DNA of 58,992 bases from an uncultured Oscillospiraceae bacterium (GTDB lineage: Bacteria > Bacillota > Clostridia > Oscillospirales > Oscillospiraceae), in assembly GCA_947624585.1 (NCBI GenBank), contig CANQKZ010000002.1, forward strand, positions 1-58,992, read 5' to 3'. Below are positions 8,007 to 16,068 of the stretch, one piece after another (the first letter of the stretch is position 1; each line of letters starts with the position of its first letter). The position numbers and the translations under genes were made by a program. Under the pieces are notes generated by a model. The model worked only from the letters and a program-made list of their open reading frames with translations. It searched no databases and had not been told where the DNA came from.

Positions 8007-8825
8007 TCAGTCCTCCCCCGCCAGCTCCCGGTAATCCTCCCCGTCGCACAGGGAGTCGGGCGGGAAGAACTCGTTGACGGGGAAATCGATGCGGTTGAAG
8101 AGGGCGCAGGGATCCTCCCCGCCGGTGCCCACGCACTCCTTCTCCGGGACGCAGTAGTCGTAGACGGGGATCAGCAGTTGGGAGTCCCGCTCAAGCCTCA
8201 CGATGGTGAACTGGCCCAGGGTGACCACGATGCGCCGCCCCGCCCCGTCGGAGACGATGGGGGAGTCGAACATATCGAGGATATACTGAGGCAGATCCAA
8301 CGTCTCCGGCGTCACGTCGGAGCAGGCGTCCACCACCTCCAGGGAGAGGATCACCGGGTCCACGGCCTCAACCACGGCTCTGGGCAGATTGGAGCTGTCG
8401 ATCACGTTCCTGTCCACGCAGGAGGGGCCGATCTGGGAGGTGAAGATCTTGGCGCTGCCCTCGCTGCCGAAGAGGAGCACGCGCTTGGTGAAGCTTGCCA
8501 GGCCCTCGATGGGGGCGATGAGGCCGCTGGACATACACACGTCGGCCCGGATCTTGTAGTAGAAGCGGATGTCCACGGTGTAGTAGCCCCGGTTGAAGCT
8601 CACCGGCTCCACCATGGGGCTGGCCCACAGCAGCTCCGCCGACCGGGCGCGGACGTTGAGGCCGTTGTCCAGGTTTGCCTGGGAGTTCTGGGTCAGGTAC
8701 ACACGCATGCACTCCAGGCAGTCCTTATCCTTGCAGGAGTCGTAGATCTTGCTCGTATGTACACATACGGCCTCGCGGATGCTCACATCGCCGGGCACGG
8801 GGCCGGGCGCCATCTTTGATGACAT
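8007..8825 (-). CDS. Conserved protein of unknown function
   Basis: I do not recognise this 272-residue protein with certainty. It has no signal peptide or membrane helix. It contains a CKDKDCLECMRVYLT segment with closely spaced cysteines near residue 35, an LLWASPMVEPVSFNRGYYTVDIRFYY region that looks like beta strands, and further Cys residues (VCMSS, CVDRN, a CVPEKEC pair near residue 230). The ribosome binding site GAGGAGG, seven bases before the ATG, and the strong terminator show it is a real monocistronic gene. A spore-associated or structural role is possible but only a guess from its length and the sporulation-rich neighbourhood. Confidence 0.75.
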   Translation of the reverse strand: MSSKMAPGPVPGDVSIREAVCVHTSKIYDSCKDKDCLECMRVYLTQNSQANLDNGLNVRARSAELLWASPMVEPVSFNRGYYTVDIRFYYKIRADVCMSSGLIAPIEGLASFTKRVLLFGSEGSAKIFTSQIGPSCVDRNVIDSSNLPRAVVEAVDPVILSLEVVDACSDVTPETLDLPQYILDMFDSPIVSDGAGRRIVVTLGQFTIVRLERDSQLLIPVYDYCVPEKECVGTGGEDPCALFNRIDFPVNEFFPPDSLCDGEDYRELAGED

Positions 8826-8903
8826 GGAAATTCCTCCTCGTTGGCGCCATTAACGCGCCGGATTTCATTACAGTCTATGCTTTCCGAAAAAATGTGTGAA
8901 GGG

Positions 8904-8932
8904 TTGCGGATTTTTTCCGAATGTGGTACAAT
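8904..8932 (+). promoter_or_regulatory. Sigma-A-type promoter of ruvCAB
   Basis: TTGCGG and TACAAT are separated by 17 bases, 36 bases before the ruvC start. The -10 box is good and the -35 box partial. Confidence 0.6.
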
Positions 8933-8967
8933 GGGGAAAAAGTGCGTGAAAGGGGGAGCCGATCCAA

Positions 8968-9486
8968 TTGGCTGTCATATTGGGCATCGACCCCGGGGTG
9001 GCCACGGTGGGGTTCGGGGTCATCGACGCCTCCGGCGCGCGGCAGAAATTCCTGAGCTGCGGCGCCGTCACCACACCGGCCCACACGAAGCTGTCCTCCC
9101 GGCTCTCCCAGATATACCATGATATGCTGGAGCTCATCGACACATTCAAGCCGGAGGCCATCTCCATCGAGGAGCTCTTCTTCAACACCAACATCACCAC
9201 CGGCATCGCCGTGGGCCACGCCAGGGGCGTCATCCTCCTGGCGGGATTTGAACGGAACGTGCCCATGTACGAGTACACGCCGCTCCAGGTCAAGCAGGCC
9301 ATCACCGGCTACGGCCGGGCGGACAAAAAGCAGATGATGGAGATGGTGCGGCGTCTTCTGGGGCTCCAGAGCGCCGCGAAGCCCGACGACGCTTCGGACG
9401 CGCTGGCGCTGGCCATCTGCCACGCCCGGTTCTCCGGCTCACTTCTCACCTACGAGGGAGGCAGAAACGAATGTTCTACTATATAG
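8968..9486 (+). CDS. ruvC: Holliday junction resolvase RuvC
   Basis: RuvC cuts Holliday junctions symmetrically during recombinational repair. The 172-residue protein begins with the catalytic GIDPGVATVGFGV; further acidic residues lie in SIEELFF (about residue 69) and in PDDASDALALAICHA at the C-terminal helix. The start is a TTG with an AGGGGGAG site nine bases upstream. The 3' end overlaps ruvA by 16 bases, so ruvC, ruvA and ruvB form one operon. Confidence 0.97.
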   Translation: MAVILGIDPGVATVGFGVIDASGARQKFLSCGAVTTPAHTKLSSRLSQIYHDMLELIDTFKPEAISIEELFFNTNITTGIAVGHARGVILLAGFERNVPMYEYTPLQVKQAITGYGRADKKQMMEMVRRLLGLQSAAKPDDASDALALAICHARFSGSLLTYEGGRNECSTI

Positions 9487-10082
9487 AGGGCAAGGTCGCC
9501 GCGCTGGACAAAAACCTCGCGGTCATCGACGCGGGAGGCGTGGCCTTCGCCATAAGCACCACCGTCAACACCCTGACCCGTCTGCGCTCCGGCGACCGGG
9601 CGCGGCTGTACACCTATCTGAACGTGTCCGAGAACGCTCTGGATCTCTACGGGTTCTACGACCTCTCGGAGAAGCGGTGCTTCGAGCTGCTGCTGGGCGT
9701 GTCCGGCGTGGGGCCGAAAGCGGCCCTCTCCGTGCTGTCCGTCTGCACGCCGGAGTCTCTGGCTATGGCGGTGGTGACGGAGAACGAGAAGATGCTCACC
9801 GCCGCCCCCGGTGTGGGAAAACGCGGGGCGCAGAGGATAATTTTAGAGCTTCGTGACAAGATAGCAAAGGAGATGCCCTCTGTGGGCCCCGGCTCCGCCC
9901 CCTCCGCCGCCCCGGCAGTCGCCGCGGGGATACCGGGGAAGAAGCTGGCCGACATCACCGGGGCGCTGACGGTGCTGGGCTACGCGCCCCAGGAGATCAC
10001 CGCCGCCCTGCATGGGCTGGACATCGAGAGCATGACCGTGGAGGAGGCTGTCAAGGCGGTCCTCAAGGGTTCGTTGAAGTGA
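9471..10082 (+). CDS. ruvA: Holliday junction branch migration protein RuvA
   Basis: RuvA binds four-way junctions as a tetramer and loads the RuvB motor. The 203-residue protein starts [12 protein letters not shown], contains the [17 protein letters not shown] domain I segment, then the helix-hairpin-helix motifs [16 protein letters not shown] and [16 protein letters not shown]. Domain III, which contacts RuvB, is at the C-terminus after an Ala/Pro linker (about residues 140-150). It overlaps ruvC and ends ten bases before the ruvB start. Confidence 0.97.
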   Translation: MFYYIEGKVAALDKNLAVIDAGGVAFAISTTVNTLTRLRSGDRARLYTYLNVSENALDLYGFYDLSEKRCFELLLGVSGVGPKAALSVLSVCTPESLAMAVVTENEKMLTAAPGVGKRGAQRIILELRDKIAKEMPSVGPGSAPSAAPAVAAGIPGKKLADITGALTVLGYAPQEITAALHGLDIESMTVEEAVKAVLKGSLK

Positions 10083-10092
10083 GGTGCCGCTG

Positions 10093-11160
10093 ATGATCGA
10101 CTATTCCAAGGACACGCTGGATTCCAGCACCGACAACATCCTCACCACCCAGTTCACCCCCGAGGACGACGCCGAGGGCTCCCTGCGGCCCCGGTTTCTG
10201 CGGGAGTACATCGGGCAGGAAAAAGCAAAACAGAATTTGAGTATCTTTATCGAGAGCGCCAAGCGGAGAAACGAGCCGCTGGACCATGTGATTTTGCACG
10301 GCCCCCCGGGACTGGGAAAAACCACCCTGGCGCAGATCATCGCCAACGAGATGAATTCCGCCCTCCGCAAGACCTCAGGCCCCGCCATCGAGAAGCCCCG
10401 GGATCTGGCGGCGCTGCTGACGAGTTTAGACGAGAACGACGTCCTCTTCATCGACGAGATCCACCGGCTCAACCGCTCCGTGGAGGAGATTTTGTACCCC
10501 GCCATGGAGGACCGGCAGATCGACATCATCATTGGCCAGGGCCCGGCGGCAACCAGCATCTCCATCGACCTGAAGCCCTTCACCCTGGTGGGCGCGACCA
10601 CGCGCTCCGGGCAGCTGTCCTCGCCTCTGCGGGACCGGTTCGGCATCGATTTGAAGCTGGAGCTCTACAAGCCCGAGGAGCTTCGCCGCATCATCACCCG
10701 CTCGGCGGAGATTTTGAACGTGGAGATCGACCCGGACGGCGCACTGGAGATCGCCTCCCGCAGCCGGGGCACGCCCCGTATCGCCAACAGACTCCTCCGG
10801 CGGGTCCGGGACTTCGCGGAGGTGTACGCCGGGGGCGTCATCACAAAGGAGCTTGCCGACAAGGCGCTTTTGATGCTGGACATCGACGCCTGCGGGCTGG
10901 ACGCCATCGACCGGCGGCTTCTCCGGAGCATCATCGAAAACTACGCGGGAGGCCCCGTGGGGCTGGACACCATCGCCGCCACCATCAACGAGGAGTCCGT
11001 CACCATTGAGGACGTGTACGAGCCCTACCTTCTCCAGCAGGGCTTCCTGACGCGCACCCCCCGGGGCCGGTGCGTCACGCGTCGGGCCTATGAGCATCTG
11101 GGGCTCAAATTCACGGGTGATTTGGAAAGCATTGGAAATCAGACATCCCTTGAGCTGTGA
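10093..11160 (+). CDS. ruvB: Holliday junction branch migration ATPase RuvB
   Basis: RuvB is the hexameric AAA+ motor that drives branch migration with RuvA. The protein has Walker [10 protein letters not shown], Walker B FIDEIHRL, sensor [16 protein letters not shown] and a C-terminal winged helix ending in the typical [15 protein letters not shown] choose the ATG at 10093, eight bases after GAGGTG, giving 355 residues; an in-frame GTG lies three codons upstream. Third gene of the ruvCAB operon. Confidence 0.97.
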   Translation: MIDYSKDTLDSSTDNILTTQFTPEDDAEGSLRPRFLREYIGQEKAKQNLSIFIESAKRRNEPLDHVILHGPPGLGKTTLAQIIANEMNSALRKTSGPAIEKPRDLAALLTSLDENDVLFIDEIHRLNRSVEEILYPAMEDRQIDIIIGQGPAATSISIDLKPFTLVGATTRSGQLSSPLRDRFGIDLKLELYKPEELRRIITRSAEILNVEIDPDGALEIASRSRGTPRIANRLLRRVRDFAEVYAGGVITKELADKALLMLDIDACGLDAIDRRLLRSIIENYAGGPVGLDTIAATINEESVTIEDVYEPYLLQQGFLTRTPRGRCVTRRAYEHLGLKFTGDLESIGNQTSLEL

Positions 11161-11207
11161 AAAAGCGAAAAAATTCACGAAATTTTAAAAAAATTCAGCA
11201 AAATAGC

Positions 11208-11236
11208 TTGACAAAGATTGCATTAATTCTTATAAT
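11208..11236 (+). promoter_or_regulatory. Consensus sigma-A promoter of the SigH-like gene
   Basis: TTGACA and TATAAT, both exact consensus, are 17 bases apart. The expected transcript start is about 55 bases before the ATG at 11298. It lies in an AT-rich stretch after ruvB. Confidence 0.88.
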
Positions 11237-11297
11237 GTGTATAACCCTACAGTGAAATAATGGCATTGACCGATCAAAAGAGACAAGACGCGAAACG

Positions 11298-11873
11298 ATG
11301 ACAGACGAAGAGTTGTGGCTCCGCGCCCGGGACGGCGATCCCGGCGCCGAGGAGGATCTGATCAAGAGATACACCGTGACGGTGCGTATGTGCGCCCGCC
11401 CTTACTTCCTCGCCGGAGGGGACAGTGAGGATCTCACTCAGGAGGGCCTTTTGGGACTGCTCTCCGCGCTCCGGCATTTCGATCCCCAGAGAGACGTATC
11501 CTTCAAAACCTATGCGGAGCGGTGCATCAATTCCCGGCTGGTGTCGGCGGTGCGCGTCGCTTCCCGATTCAAGCACAAACCCTTAAACGATTCCATCTCA
11601 TTTGAGTCCCCGCAGTTCGACGAAAGACAGATACTGTCCACAGGCAATTTGCGAGATCCCGAGGAAATGGTGATCACCAGGGAGTTGACGGAGGAGCTCC
11701 AGGCGGCGCTCGACGCGAAGCTGTCAGATCTTGAGCGGAGAGTTCTGGATCTGTATTTGGAGGGGCTCCCCTACACGGATATAGCCGAAAGAAACGGCAT
11801 AAGCGTGAAGTCCGTTGACAACGCCGTCCAACGCATACGGCGGAAGCTGACGGATCAGTCTATCCGGCGTTGA
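11298..11873 (+). CDS. sigH: SigH-like sigma-70 family RNA polymerase sigma factor
   Basis: The 191-residue protein has sigma region 2 (YFLAGGDSEDLTQEGLLGLL, followed by SFKTYAERCINSRLVSAV) and a region 4 helix-turn-helix (LPYTDIAERNGISVKSVDNAVQRIRRKL). The region 2 wording is that of Spo0H/SigH, which links stationary phase to sporulation by transcribing spo0A and other genes. It is somewhat shorter than Bacillus SigH. No clear ribosome binding site precedes the ATG, which suggests low or controlled translation despite a consensus promoter. An orthologous role is likely but inferred. Confidence 0.82.
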   Translation: MTDEELWLRARDGDPGAEEDLIKRYTVTVRMCARPYFLAGGDSEDLTQEGLLGLLSALRHFDPQRDVSFKTYAERCINSRLVSAVRVASRFKHKPLNDSISFESPQFDERQILSTGNLRDPEEMVITRELTEELQAALDAKLSDLERRVLDLYLEGLPYTDIAERNGISVKSVDNAVQRIRRKLTDQSIRR

Positions 11874-11881
11874 CAGCTCCA

Positions 11882-11959
11882 ATACGGATAACCACTTAAA
11901 ACCCTTGATTCGCGGCGGCGCCGGCTGCCCGGTTGAGGCTTTTAAACAGTCATCCGTAT
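11882..11959. other. Long imperfect hairpin between sigma factor and zinc-ribbon gene
   Basis: ATACGGAT (11882-11889) pairs with ATCCGTAT (11952-11959), and TTAAAACCCT (11896-11905) pairs with AGGCTTTTAA (11936-11945) with one mismatch. The two stems are joined by a 6x6 internal loop, and a GC-rich inner loop can fold further. There is no T tail, so it is not an ordinary terminator. It lies about 57 bases upstream of the zinc-ribbon gene. Confidence 0.6.
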
Positions 11960-12016
11960 AAGCTGACGCAAATATAGCCCAAAGGGCAGATTTGTCAAAA
12001 GGAAGGTCCAAAAAGC

Positions 12017-12298
12017 ATGTACGAAGACAAGACATTGGTATGCAAAGAGTGCGGCAAGGAGTTCGTCTTTACCGCCGGTGAGCAGGAGTTCTACGCTGAG
12101 CGCGGCTTCCAGAACGAGCCCCAGCGCTGCAAGGCCTGCCGTGACGCCCGCAAGAACGCTGTCCGTGGCCCCCGTGAGTTCTTCACCGCCACCTGCGCCA
12201 TGTGCGGCGGCGAGGCGAAGGTCCCCTTCGAGCCCAAGTCTGACCGCCCTGTGTACTGCAGCGAGTGCTTCGCCAAGATCAAGGAGCAGCAGCGGTAA
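12017..12298 (+). CDS. Small zinc-ribbon protein
   Basis: This 93-residue protein has four CxxC pairs: CKEC near residue 9, CKAC near residue 38, CAMC near residue 61 and CSEC near residue 81. They suggest two zinc ribbons. The first matches the family with the CGKEFVFTAGEQEFY segment, found in many small Clostridia and cyanobacterial proteins of unknown role. Codon use is strongly GC-biased and regular, as in highly expressed genes. A terminator follows after nine bases. Nucleic-acid binding is possible but not shown. Confidence 0.88.
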   Translation: MYEDKTLVCKECGKEFVFTAGEQEFYAERGFQNEPQRCKACRDARKNAVRGPREFFTATCAMCGGEAKVPFEPKSDRPVYCSECFAKIKEQQR

Positions 12299-12311
12299 AT
12301 CCAACAAAAAG

Positions 12312-12336
12312 AGCGGGCCTGAAGGCCCGCTTTTTT
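12312..12336 (+). terminator. Strong rho-independent terminator
   Basis: AGCGGGCC and GGCCCGCT pair around a TGAA loop and are followed by a run of T. It ends the zinc-ribbon transcript. Confidence 0.95.
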
Positions 12337-12351
12337 GCTGCCTAATACTAA

Positions 12352-12512
12352 GGAACCTCAGAACAAATCGCAGCACCGATCTTGACGGCATATTTTCCGC
12401 CATATTTCGTCAAAAAATTTTGAAATACACAAAGTATTCCTGCAATTTTTTGCCTTCATCTGGCGAAAAATCTGCTCGCCAATCTCGGCACGTCGATTTG
12501 TTCAGAGGTTCC
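12352..12512. repeat. Family 2 element, full-length copy (161 bp)
   Basis: It starts GGAACCTCAGAACAAATCG and ends CGATTTGTTCAGAGGTTCC. The interior has GAAATACACAAAGTATTCC, related to the family 1 core. A family 1 copy follows directly. Confidence 0.85.
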
Positions 12513-12513
12513 C

Positions 12514-12669
12514 TAATATCCAATTGCAAGGAGACACCGAGCGGCGAGGATTTTTTGCATCAGACGAGGAAGAACGCGCAGGGAATACTGTATGTATTTC
12601 CAAGCGGTCTGACAAAATATGATGCAAAAAAGGCCGTCGCGAATGTCTCGTTTTAATTGGATATTAGTA
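12514..12669. repeat. Family 1 element, near-complete copy
   Basis: The left end (AATATCCAATTGCAAG) is slightly shortened where it abuts family 2; the right end is TTTTAATTGGATATTAGTA. The core reads GGGAATACTGTATGTATTTCC. Confidence 0.82.
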
Positions 12670-12670
12670 T

Positions 12671-12779
12671 CGAGCGAGGAAGGCGGCGCCGGGAATACTG
12701 TATGTATTTCCAAGCCGTATGACGAAGCTTGACGCGAAAAAGGCCGTCGCGAATGTCTTATTTTGATTGAATATTAGTA
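12671..12779. repeat. Family 1 element, 5'-truncated copy
   Basis: A second family 1 copy in direct orientation, lacking about 45 bp at its left end. Its right terminal repeat supplies the last codons and the stop of the racemase gene that ends at 12758. Confidence 0.82.
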
Positions 12780-13954
12780 TAAAATCCCGAGTCCCCGCTT
12801 TTGGGAGTCCGCGCGCCGTCCACCGTCACCGTGGGCAGGTGCTCGCTCAATCTGCCCAGGAGCTCCGGGGTGAAGCTTCCGGCCCGCTCTGCCACAAGGG
12901 CCGCGCCGAGGGTCAGGTCCCCGTCGCGGCCGATGACCGTCACCGTGTCGCCCGAGGCGGCGTCGGGGATGTCCGTCACGTCCGCCGTCAGCTCATCCAT
13001 GCAGATCCTTCCCACGATGGGGGCGCGGCGGCCCCGGATGAGGACCGCGCCCACGCCCGACAGGGCCCGGGGCACGCCGTCGCAGTACCCCACGGACACC
13101 GCCGCCACGCGGCTGTCCCGGGTTGGCCGGAAGGCGCGCCCGTAGCCCACCCCCTCCCCGGCCCGCACGGAGAGGATGGAGACAACCCGGGACCGCAGGG
13201 ACAGAACGGGCCGCAGGTCCGGCTTTACACGGGTGGGCCTGTCCGCGTAGGAAAGCACACCGTAGAGTGCCACGCCGATCCGCGCCCAGCGGCACCGCAG
13301 CTCCGGGTAGTTGAGCAGGCCGTAGGTGCTCTGGATGTGGGTCCCCGGCACCCGGAACCCGTCCCGCCGGAGCCGGTCCGTGAGAGCGCGGAACCTGTCG
13401 ATCTGGAGCCGGGTATACGCCTCGTCCACGGCCTCCAGGCTGTCGGAGGAGCCCAGATGGGTGTAGAGCCCGGTCACCTCCAGCCCGTCCATGCTCATGA
13501 TCCGCTCCGCCGTCTCCGGTCCGTCCCAGGGGACGCCGAAGCGGTGCATCCCCGTGTCGATCTCCAGATGTACCTTCACCGGCGCCCCGGCGGCCTGAAG
13601 CTCCAGGGCGTGGTCGAGGCTCACCGCAGTAGCCGTCAGGTCCAGCTCCCGCAGCTCCCCCGCCCGGGACGCCGGGGTGTACCCGAAGATCAGGATGTCC
13701 CCCCGGACGCCGACCCGCCGCAGGGCCGCCCCCTCCTCCGCCGTCGCCACGGCGAAGGCCCGGACGCCTATGGCGTCCAGATGGCGCCCCACGGTCTCCA
13801 ACCCGTGGCCGTAGGCGTTGGCCTTCAGCACCGCCATGAGCCCGCACCCCGGCGCCATAAGGCGGCGAAGCTCCGACACGTTGTGGGTCAGCGCGTCCAA
13901 ATTAAGCTCGATCCACGCCCGCTCCCTGGCGCGTTCCAAACCGCTCTCACCCAT
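12758..13954 (-). CDS. alr: Alanine racemase (possibly VanT-like serine/alanine racemase catalytic domain)
   Basis: This fold-type III PLP racemase makes D-Ala for peptidoglycan. The PLP lysine is K44 in VLKANAYGHG, and the catalytic tyrosine lies in SVGYCDGVPR (about residue 272). It starts (ATG, after GGGGGTG) inside the last codons of the ligase gene, overlapping it by eight bases. The final residues YTNIQSK and the stop codon are encoded by the end of a family 1 element, so the native C-terminus was altered by insertion. In vanG-type operons the gene after the ligase can be a serine racemase (VanT); here there is no membrane domain, and serine use cannot be decided from sequence. Confidence 0.85.
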   Translation of the reverse strand: MGESGLERARERAWIELNLDALTHNVSELRRLMAPGCGLMAVLKANAYGHGLETVGRHLDAIGVRAFAVATAEEGAALRRVGVRGDILIFGYTPASRAGELRELDLTATAVSLDHALELQAAGAPVKVHLEIDTGMHRFGVPWDGPETAERIMSMDGLEVTGLYTHLGSSDSLEAVDEAYTRLQIDRFRALTDRLRRDGFRVPGTHIQSTYGLLNYPELRCRWARIGVALYGVLSYADRPTRVKPDLRPVLSLRSRVVSILSVRAGEGVGYGRAFRPTRDSRVAAVSVGYCDGVPRALSGVGAVLIRGRRAPIVGRICMDELTADVTDIPDAASGDTVTVIGRDGDLTLGAALVAERAGSFTPELLGRLSEHLPTVTVDGARTPKSGDSGFYTNIQSK

Positions 13955-14993
13955 CCAGCGCACCCCCGATCAGCCGCGTCAGAAGCTCCGTGAAGGGGAT
14001 CCCCGCCGCCCGCATCATGGCGGGATACCGGCTGTGGGCGGTGAGGCCGGGGACCGTGTTGACCTCGTTGAACACCACCCGCCCGTCGGGGGTCAGGAAC
14101 ATATCCACACGGGCAAAGCCGGAGCACCCCAGGACCCGGTAAATTCGGACAGCCGTCTCCTGTATCCTCCGCTCCGTCTCCGGCGTTATCCGGGCGGGCA
14201 GGTGGATCCGCGAGCCGCGCCCGCCGTACTTCTCCTGAAAGCCAAAGAACCCGGATGTGACCTCCACCTGGTCCACCCGGCCCAGGGTCAGCTCCGATGT
14301 GCCGAGGACGGCGCACCCCACCTCGAAGCCGGGTACCTCCCGCTCCACGGTGACGGCGGTATCGTATCTCAGCGCCGCCTCCACGGCCCCCTCCAGCCCC
14401 TCCGGCCCCGTGACGCGGGTGACGCCGAAGGAGGACCCGGCCCGCAGAGGCTTGACGTACACCGGGAACCCCAGCGATTCCGCCTCCCGCCGGACGCCCG
14501 GCAGGTCCCGGCGGGTGAAGGTCACCGCCTCCGGCGCCTCCACCCCGGCGGAGGCCGCCAGCCTGTGAGCCCGGTCCTTGTCCATGCACACCGCCGAGGC
14601 CAGCACCCCGCACCCCACCACCGGGATGCCCGCCAGCTCCAGAAGCCCCTGGACCGTGCCGTCCTCCCCGTTCCTGCCGTGGAGCACCGGGAAGGCCGCG
14701 TCCACGGGCGCCGGTTCCGCCGCGCCGTCCCGCAGCGCCAGAAATCCGCGCCCGCCGCCCAGGGACACCGTCACCGGCGTCAGAAGCGACCGGTCCCGGA
14801 GCCAACCGTCCCCCTCCAGCGCCTCCGGGGGTCCGGCGTAGAGGTACCACGCCCCCTCCCGGGTGATGCCCACCGGGGCCGCCTCAAAAAGCTCCCGGTC
14901 CAGCGCCTCCAGCACCGCCCGGGCGGACGCAAGGGACACCCCGTGTTCCGGGGAAGCCCCGCCGAAGATCACCGCGATCCTTTTTCTTTTCAT
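13947..14993 (-). CDS. VanG-type D-alanine-D-alanine/D-serine ligase
   Basis: An ATP-grasp D-Ala-D-X ligase of 348 residues. The N-terminus IAVIFGGASPEHGVSL, the segment FPVLHGRNGEDGTVQGLLELAGIPVVGCG and the ending FNEVNTVPGLTAHSRYPAMM are typical. The wording is closer to VanG than to housekeeping Ddl: GITREGAWYLY, VCMDKDRAH, RAGSSFGVT, GFEVGCAVLG, SGFFGFQEKYG. The EKY omega-loop motif near residue 253 is seen in D-Ala-D-Ser ligases of the VanC/VanG group. I choose the ATG preceded by GGAG; it overlaps vanW by four bases. Whether it makes D-Ala-D-Ser or D-Ala-D-Ala is not settled by sequence alone. Confidence 0.85.
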   Translation of the reverse strand: MKRKRIAVIFGGASPEHGVSLASARAVLEALDRELFEAAPVGITREGAWYLYAGPPEALEGDGWLRDRSLLTPVTVSLGGGRGFLALRDGAAEPAPVDAAFPVLHGRNGEDGTVQGLLELAGIPVVGCGVLASAVCMDKDRAHRLAASAGVEAPEAVTFTRRDLPGVRREAESLGFPVYVKPLRAGSSFGVTRVTGPEGLEGAVEAALRYDTAVTVEREVPGFEVGCAVLGTSELTLGRVDQVEVTSGFFGFQEKYGGRGSRIHLPARITPETERRIQETAVRIYRVLGCSGFARVDMFLTPDGRVVFNEVNTVPGLTAHSRYPAMMRAAGIPFTELLTRLIGGALDG

Positions 14994-15823
14994 ATTCCGT
15001 TCTCCTTTTCTTCCGTGACCTCCGTCCCCGCCGGAAGCGGGTACGCGATCTCGCACTCGTTTGTGTAAAGCTTCCTCGTTGTCCTCTCCCCGGTGCGCGG
15101 ATCCGTCTCGGCGCGGGACACCTCCGCGATCTCGAAGATCCTGCCCTCCCGCCGCCGGTAGGACAGCGCGGAGTTCGTCACCTCATAGACCCTCTCCGGC
15201 GGGCGGCCGCAGAGGATCCGGCCCCGGACGCGCTCCTCATCAAAGGAAATTTTGATCTGAAAAACGTCCTCCGTACCGTTCCGCGCCTTCAGGTCCGTCC
15301 ACCCCTCCGACACGGTGGCGTCCACGCCCCGTGGCATCTCATCGGTGTTGGGCGGCAGGCCCTCCACCGGGTGGCCCCGGCGCTCCGTCACCGTCAGGGG
15401 CGTGTGGAGGAAGAGCCAGTGGAGCAGATTGCTCAATTGACACAGCCCGCCCCCGTAGGACGGCACGACGGCCCCGTCCACTAAGAGAAGCCCGTCCAAA
15501 TACGGCTCGTCCCGGTCGGCATACCGGACAAGCTGCCAGAAGGAGAAGGTCTCCCCCGGCCGGATCAGGACCCCGTCCACCGTCCGGGCCGCCAGATGCA
15601 GATTGTGGACCTTGTGGAGCTGGTATTTCATGTCAAATCCGCTCCGCCGGTTCAAAAGCACGTCCGACGCCTCATAATAAATGTAAGGAAGCTCCTCCTC
15701 CGACCTCGCCCGCGCGTACCTGTTCCCGTCCAGCCGCATTTTCAGATAGAAGAACCGCCGCCTCTCCCATCGCCTCAGCGGCAGGAGAAACGGAATGAGC
15801 TGTGTGAGCCTCTTTCGCGCCAT
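14990..15823 (-). CDS. vanW: VanW family protein
   Basis: VanW is an accessory protein of vanB- and vanG-type operons; its biochemical role is unknown. The 277-residue protein shows a basic N-terminus (LTQLIPFLLPLRRWERRRFFYLKM), the VHNLHLAARTVDGVLIRPGE segment and the hallmark SYGGGLCQLSNLLHWL. I choose the ATG at 15823, eight bases after GGAGG; an upstream in-frame GTG overlaps that site. First gene of a vanW-ligase-racemase operon. The iterons at 15870-15896 lie directly upstream. Confidence 0.9.
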   Translation of the reverse strand: MARKRLTQLIPFLLPLRRWERRRFFYLKMRLDGNRYARARSEEELPYIYYEASDVLLNRRSGFDMKYQLHKVHNLHLAARTVDGVLIRPGETFSFWQLVRYADRDEPYLDGLLLVDGAVVPSYGGGLCQLSNLLHWLFLHTPLTVTERRGHPVEGLPPNTDEMPRGVDATVSEGWTDLKARNGTEDVFQIKISFDEERVRGRILCGRPPERVYEVTNSALSYRRREGRIFEIAEVSRAETDPRTGERTTRKLYTNECEIAYPLPAGTEVTEEKENGI

Positions 15824-15853
15824 ATTTCGCACCTCCCCGGTCTTTCGTTCCCT

Positions 15854-15896
15854 ATCCTACACCGCCCCGGTGACAGGCCGGTGACTTTCCCGTGAC
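15854..15896 (-). promoter_or_regulatory. Three 11-bp-spaced iterons plus -10 box before vanW (PhoB/VanR-type promoter)
   Basis: On the plus strand GTGAC occurs at 15870, 15881 and 15892, exactly 11 bp apart (GTCAC on the minus strand, the direction of vanW). Ten bases downstream lies TAGGAT as a -10 box. OmpR/PhoB-family regulators bind direct repeats of 11-bp period in place of a -35 box. The regulator is inferred; no vanR-vanS pair adjoins the operon. Confidence 0.6.
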
Positions 15897-16068
15897 AGTT
15901 CCGTCATAATAAGTCGAAAAATCTCCGCCCCCGGCGGTACGCCCATTGTACCAAAGCCGGAGGCGGAGTTCCTTCCCGTTTTCTTCTCATTTTCTTGCGA
16001 ATTTCTGATTTTTCCCCGTCACATTTCCGCGTAAAACTCTACTTTACAGATAAAAGGGGGCGGTGCGC

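Noticed and set aside
12352..12779. CRISPR array suggested by clustered repeats
   Set aside because: The units are 130-160 bp with terminal inverted repeats and no regular short repeat-spacer pattern.
13947..15823. Functional vancomycin resistance cluster
   Set aside because: vanXY or vanX/vanY, and vanR-vanS, are absent next to the operon; only a VanG-type ligase, vanW and a soluble racemase are seen.
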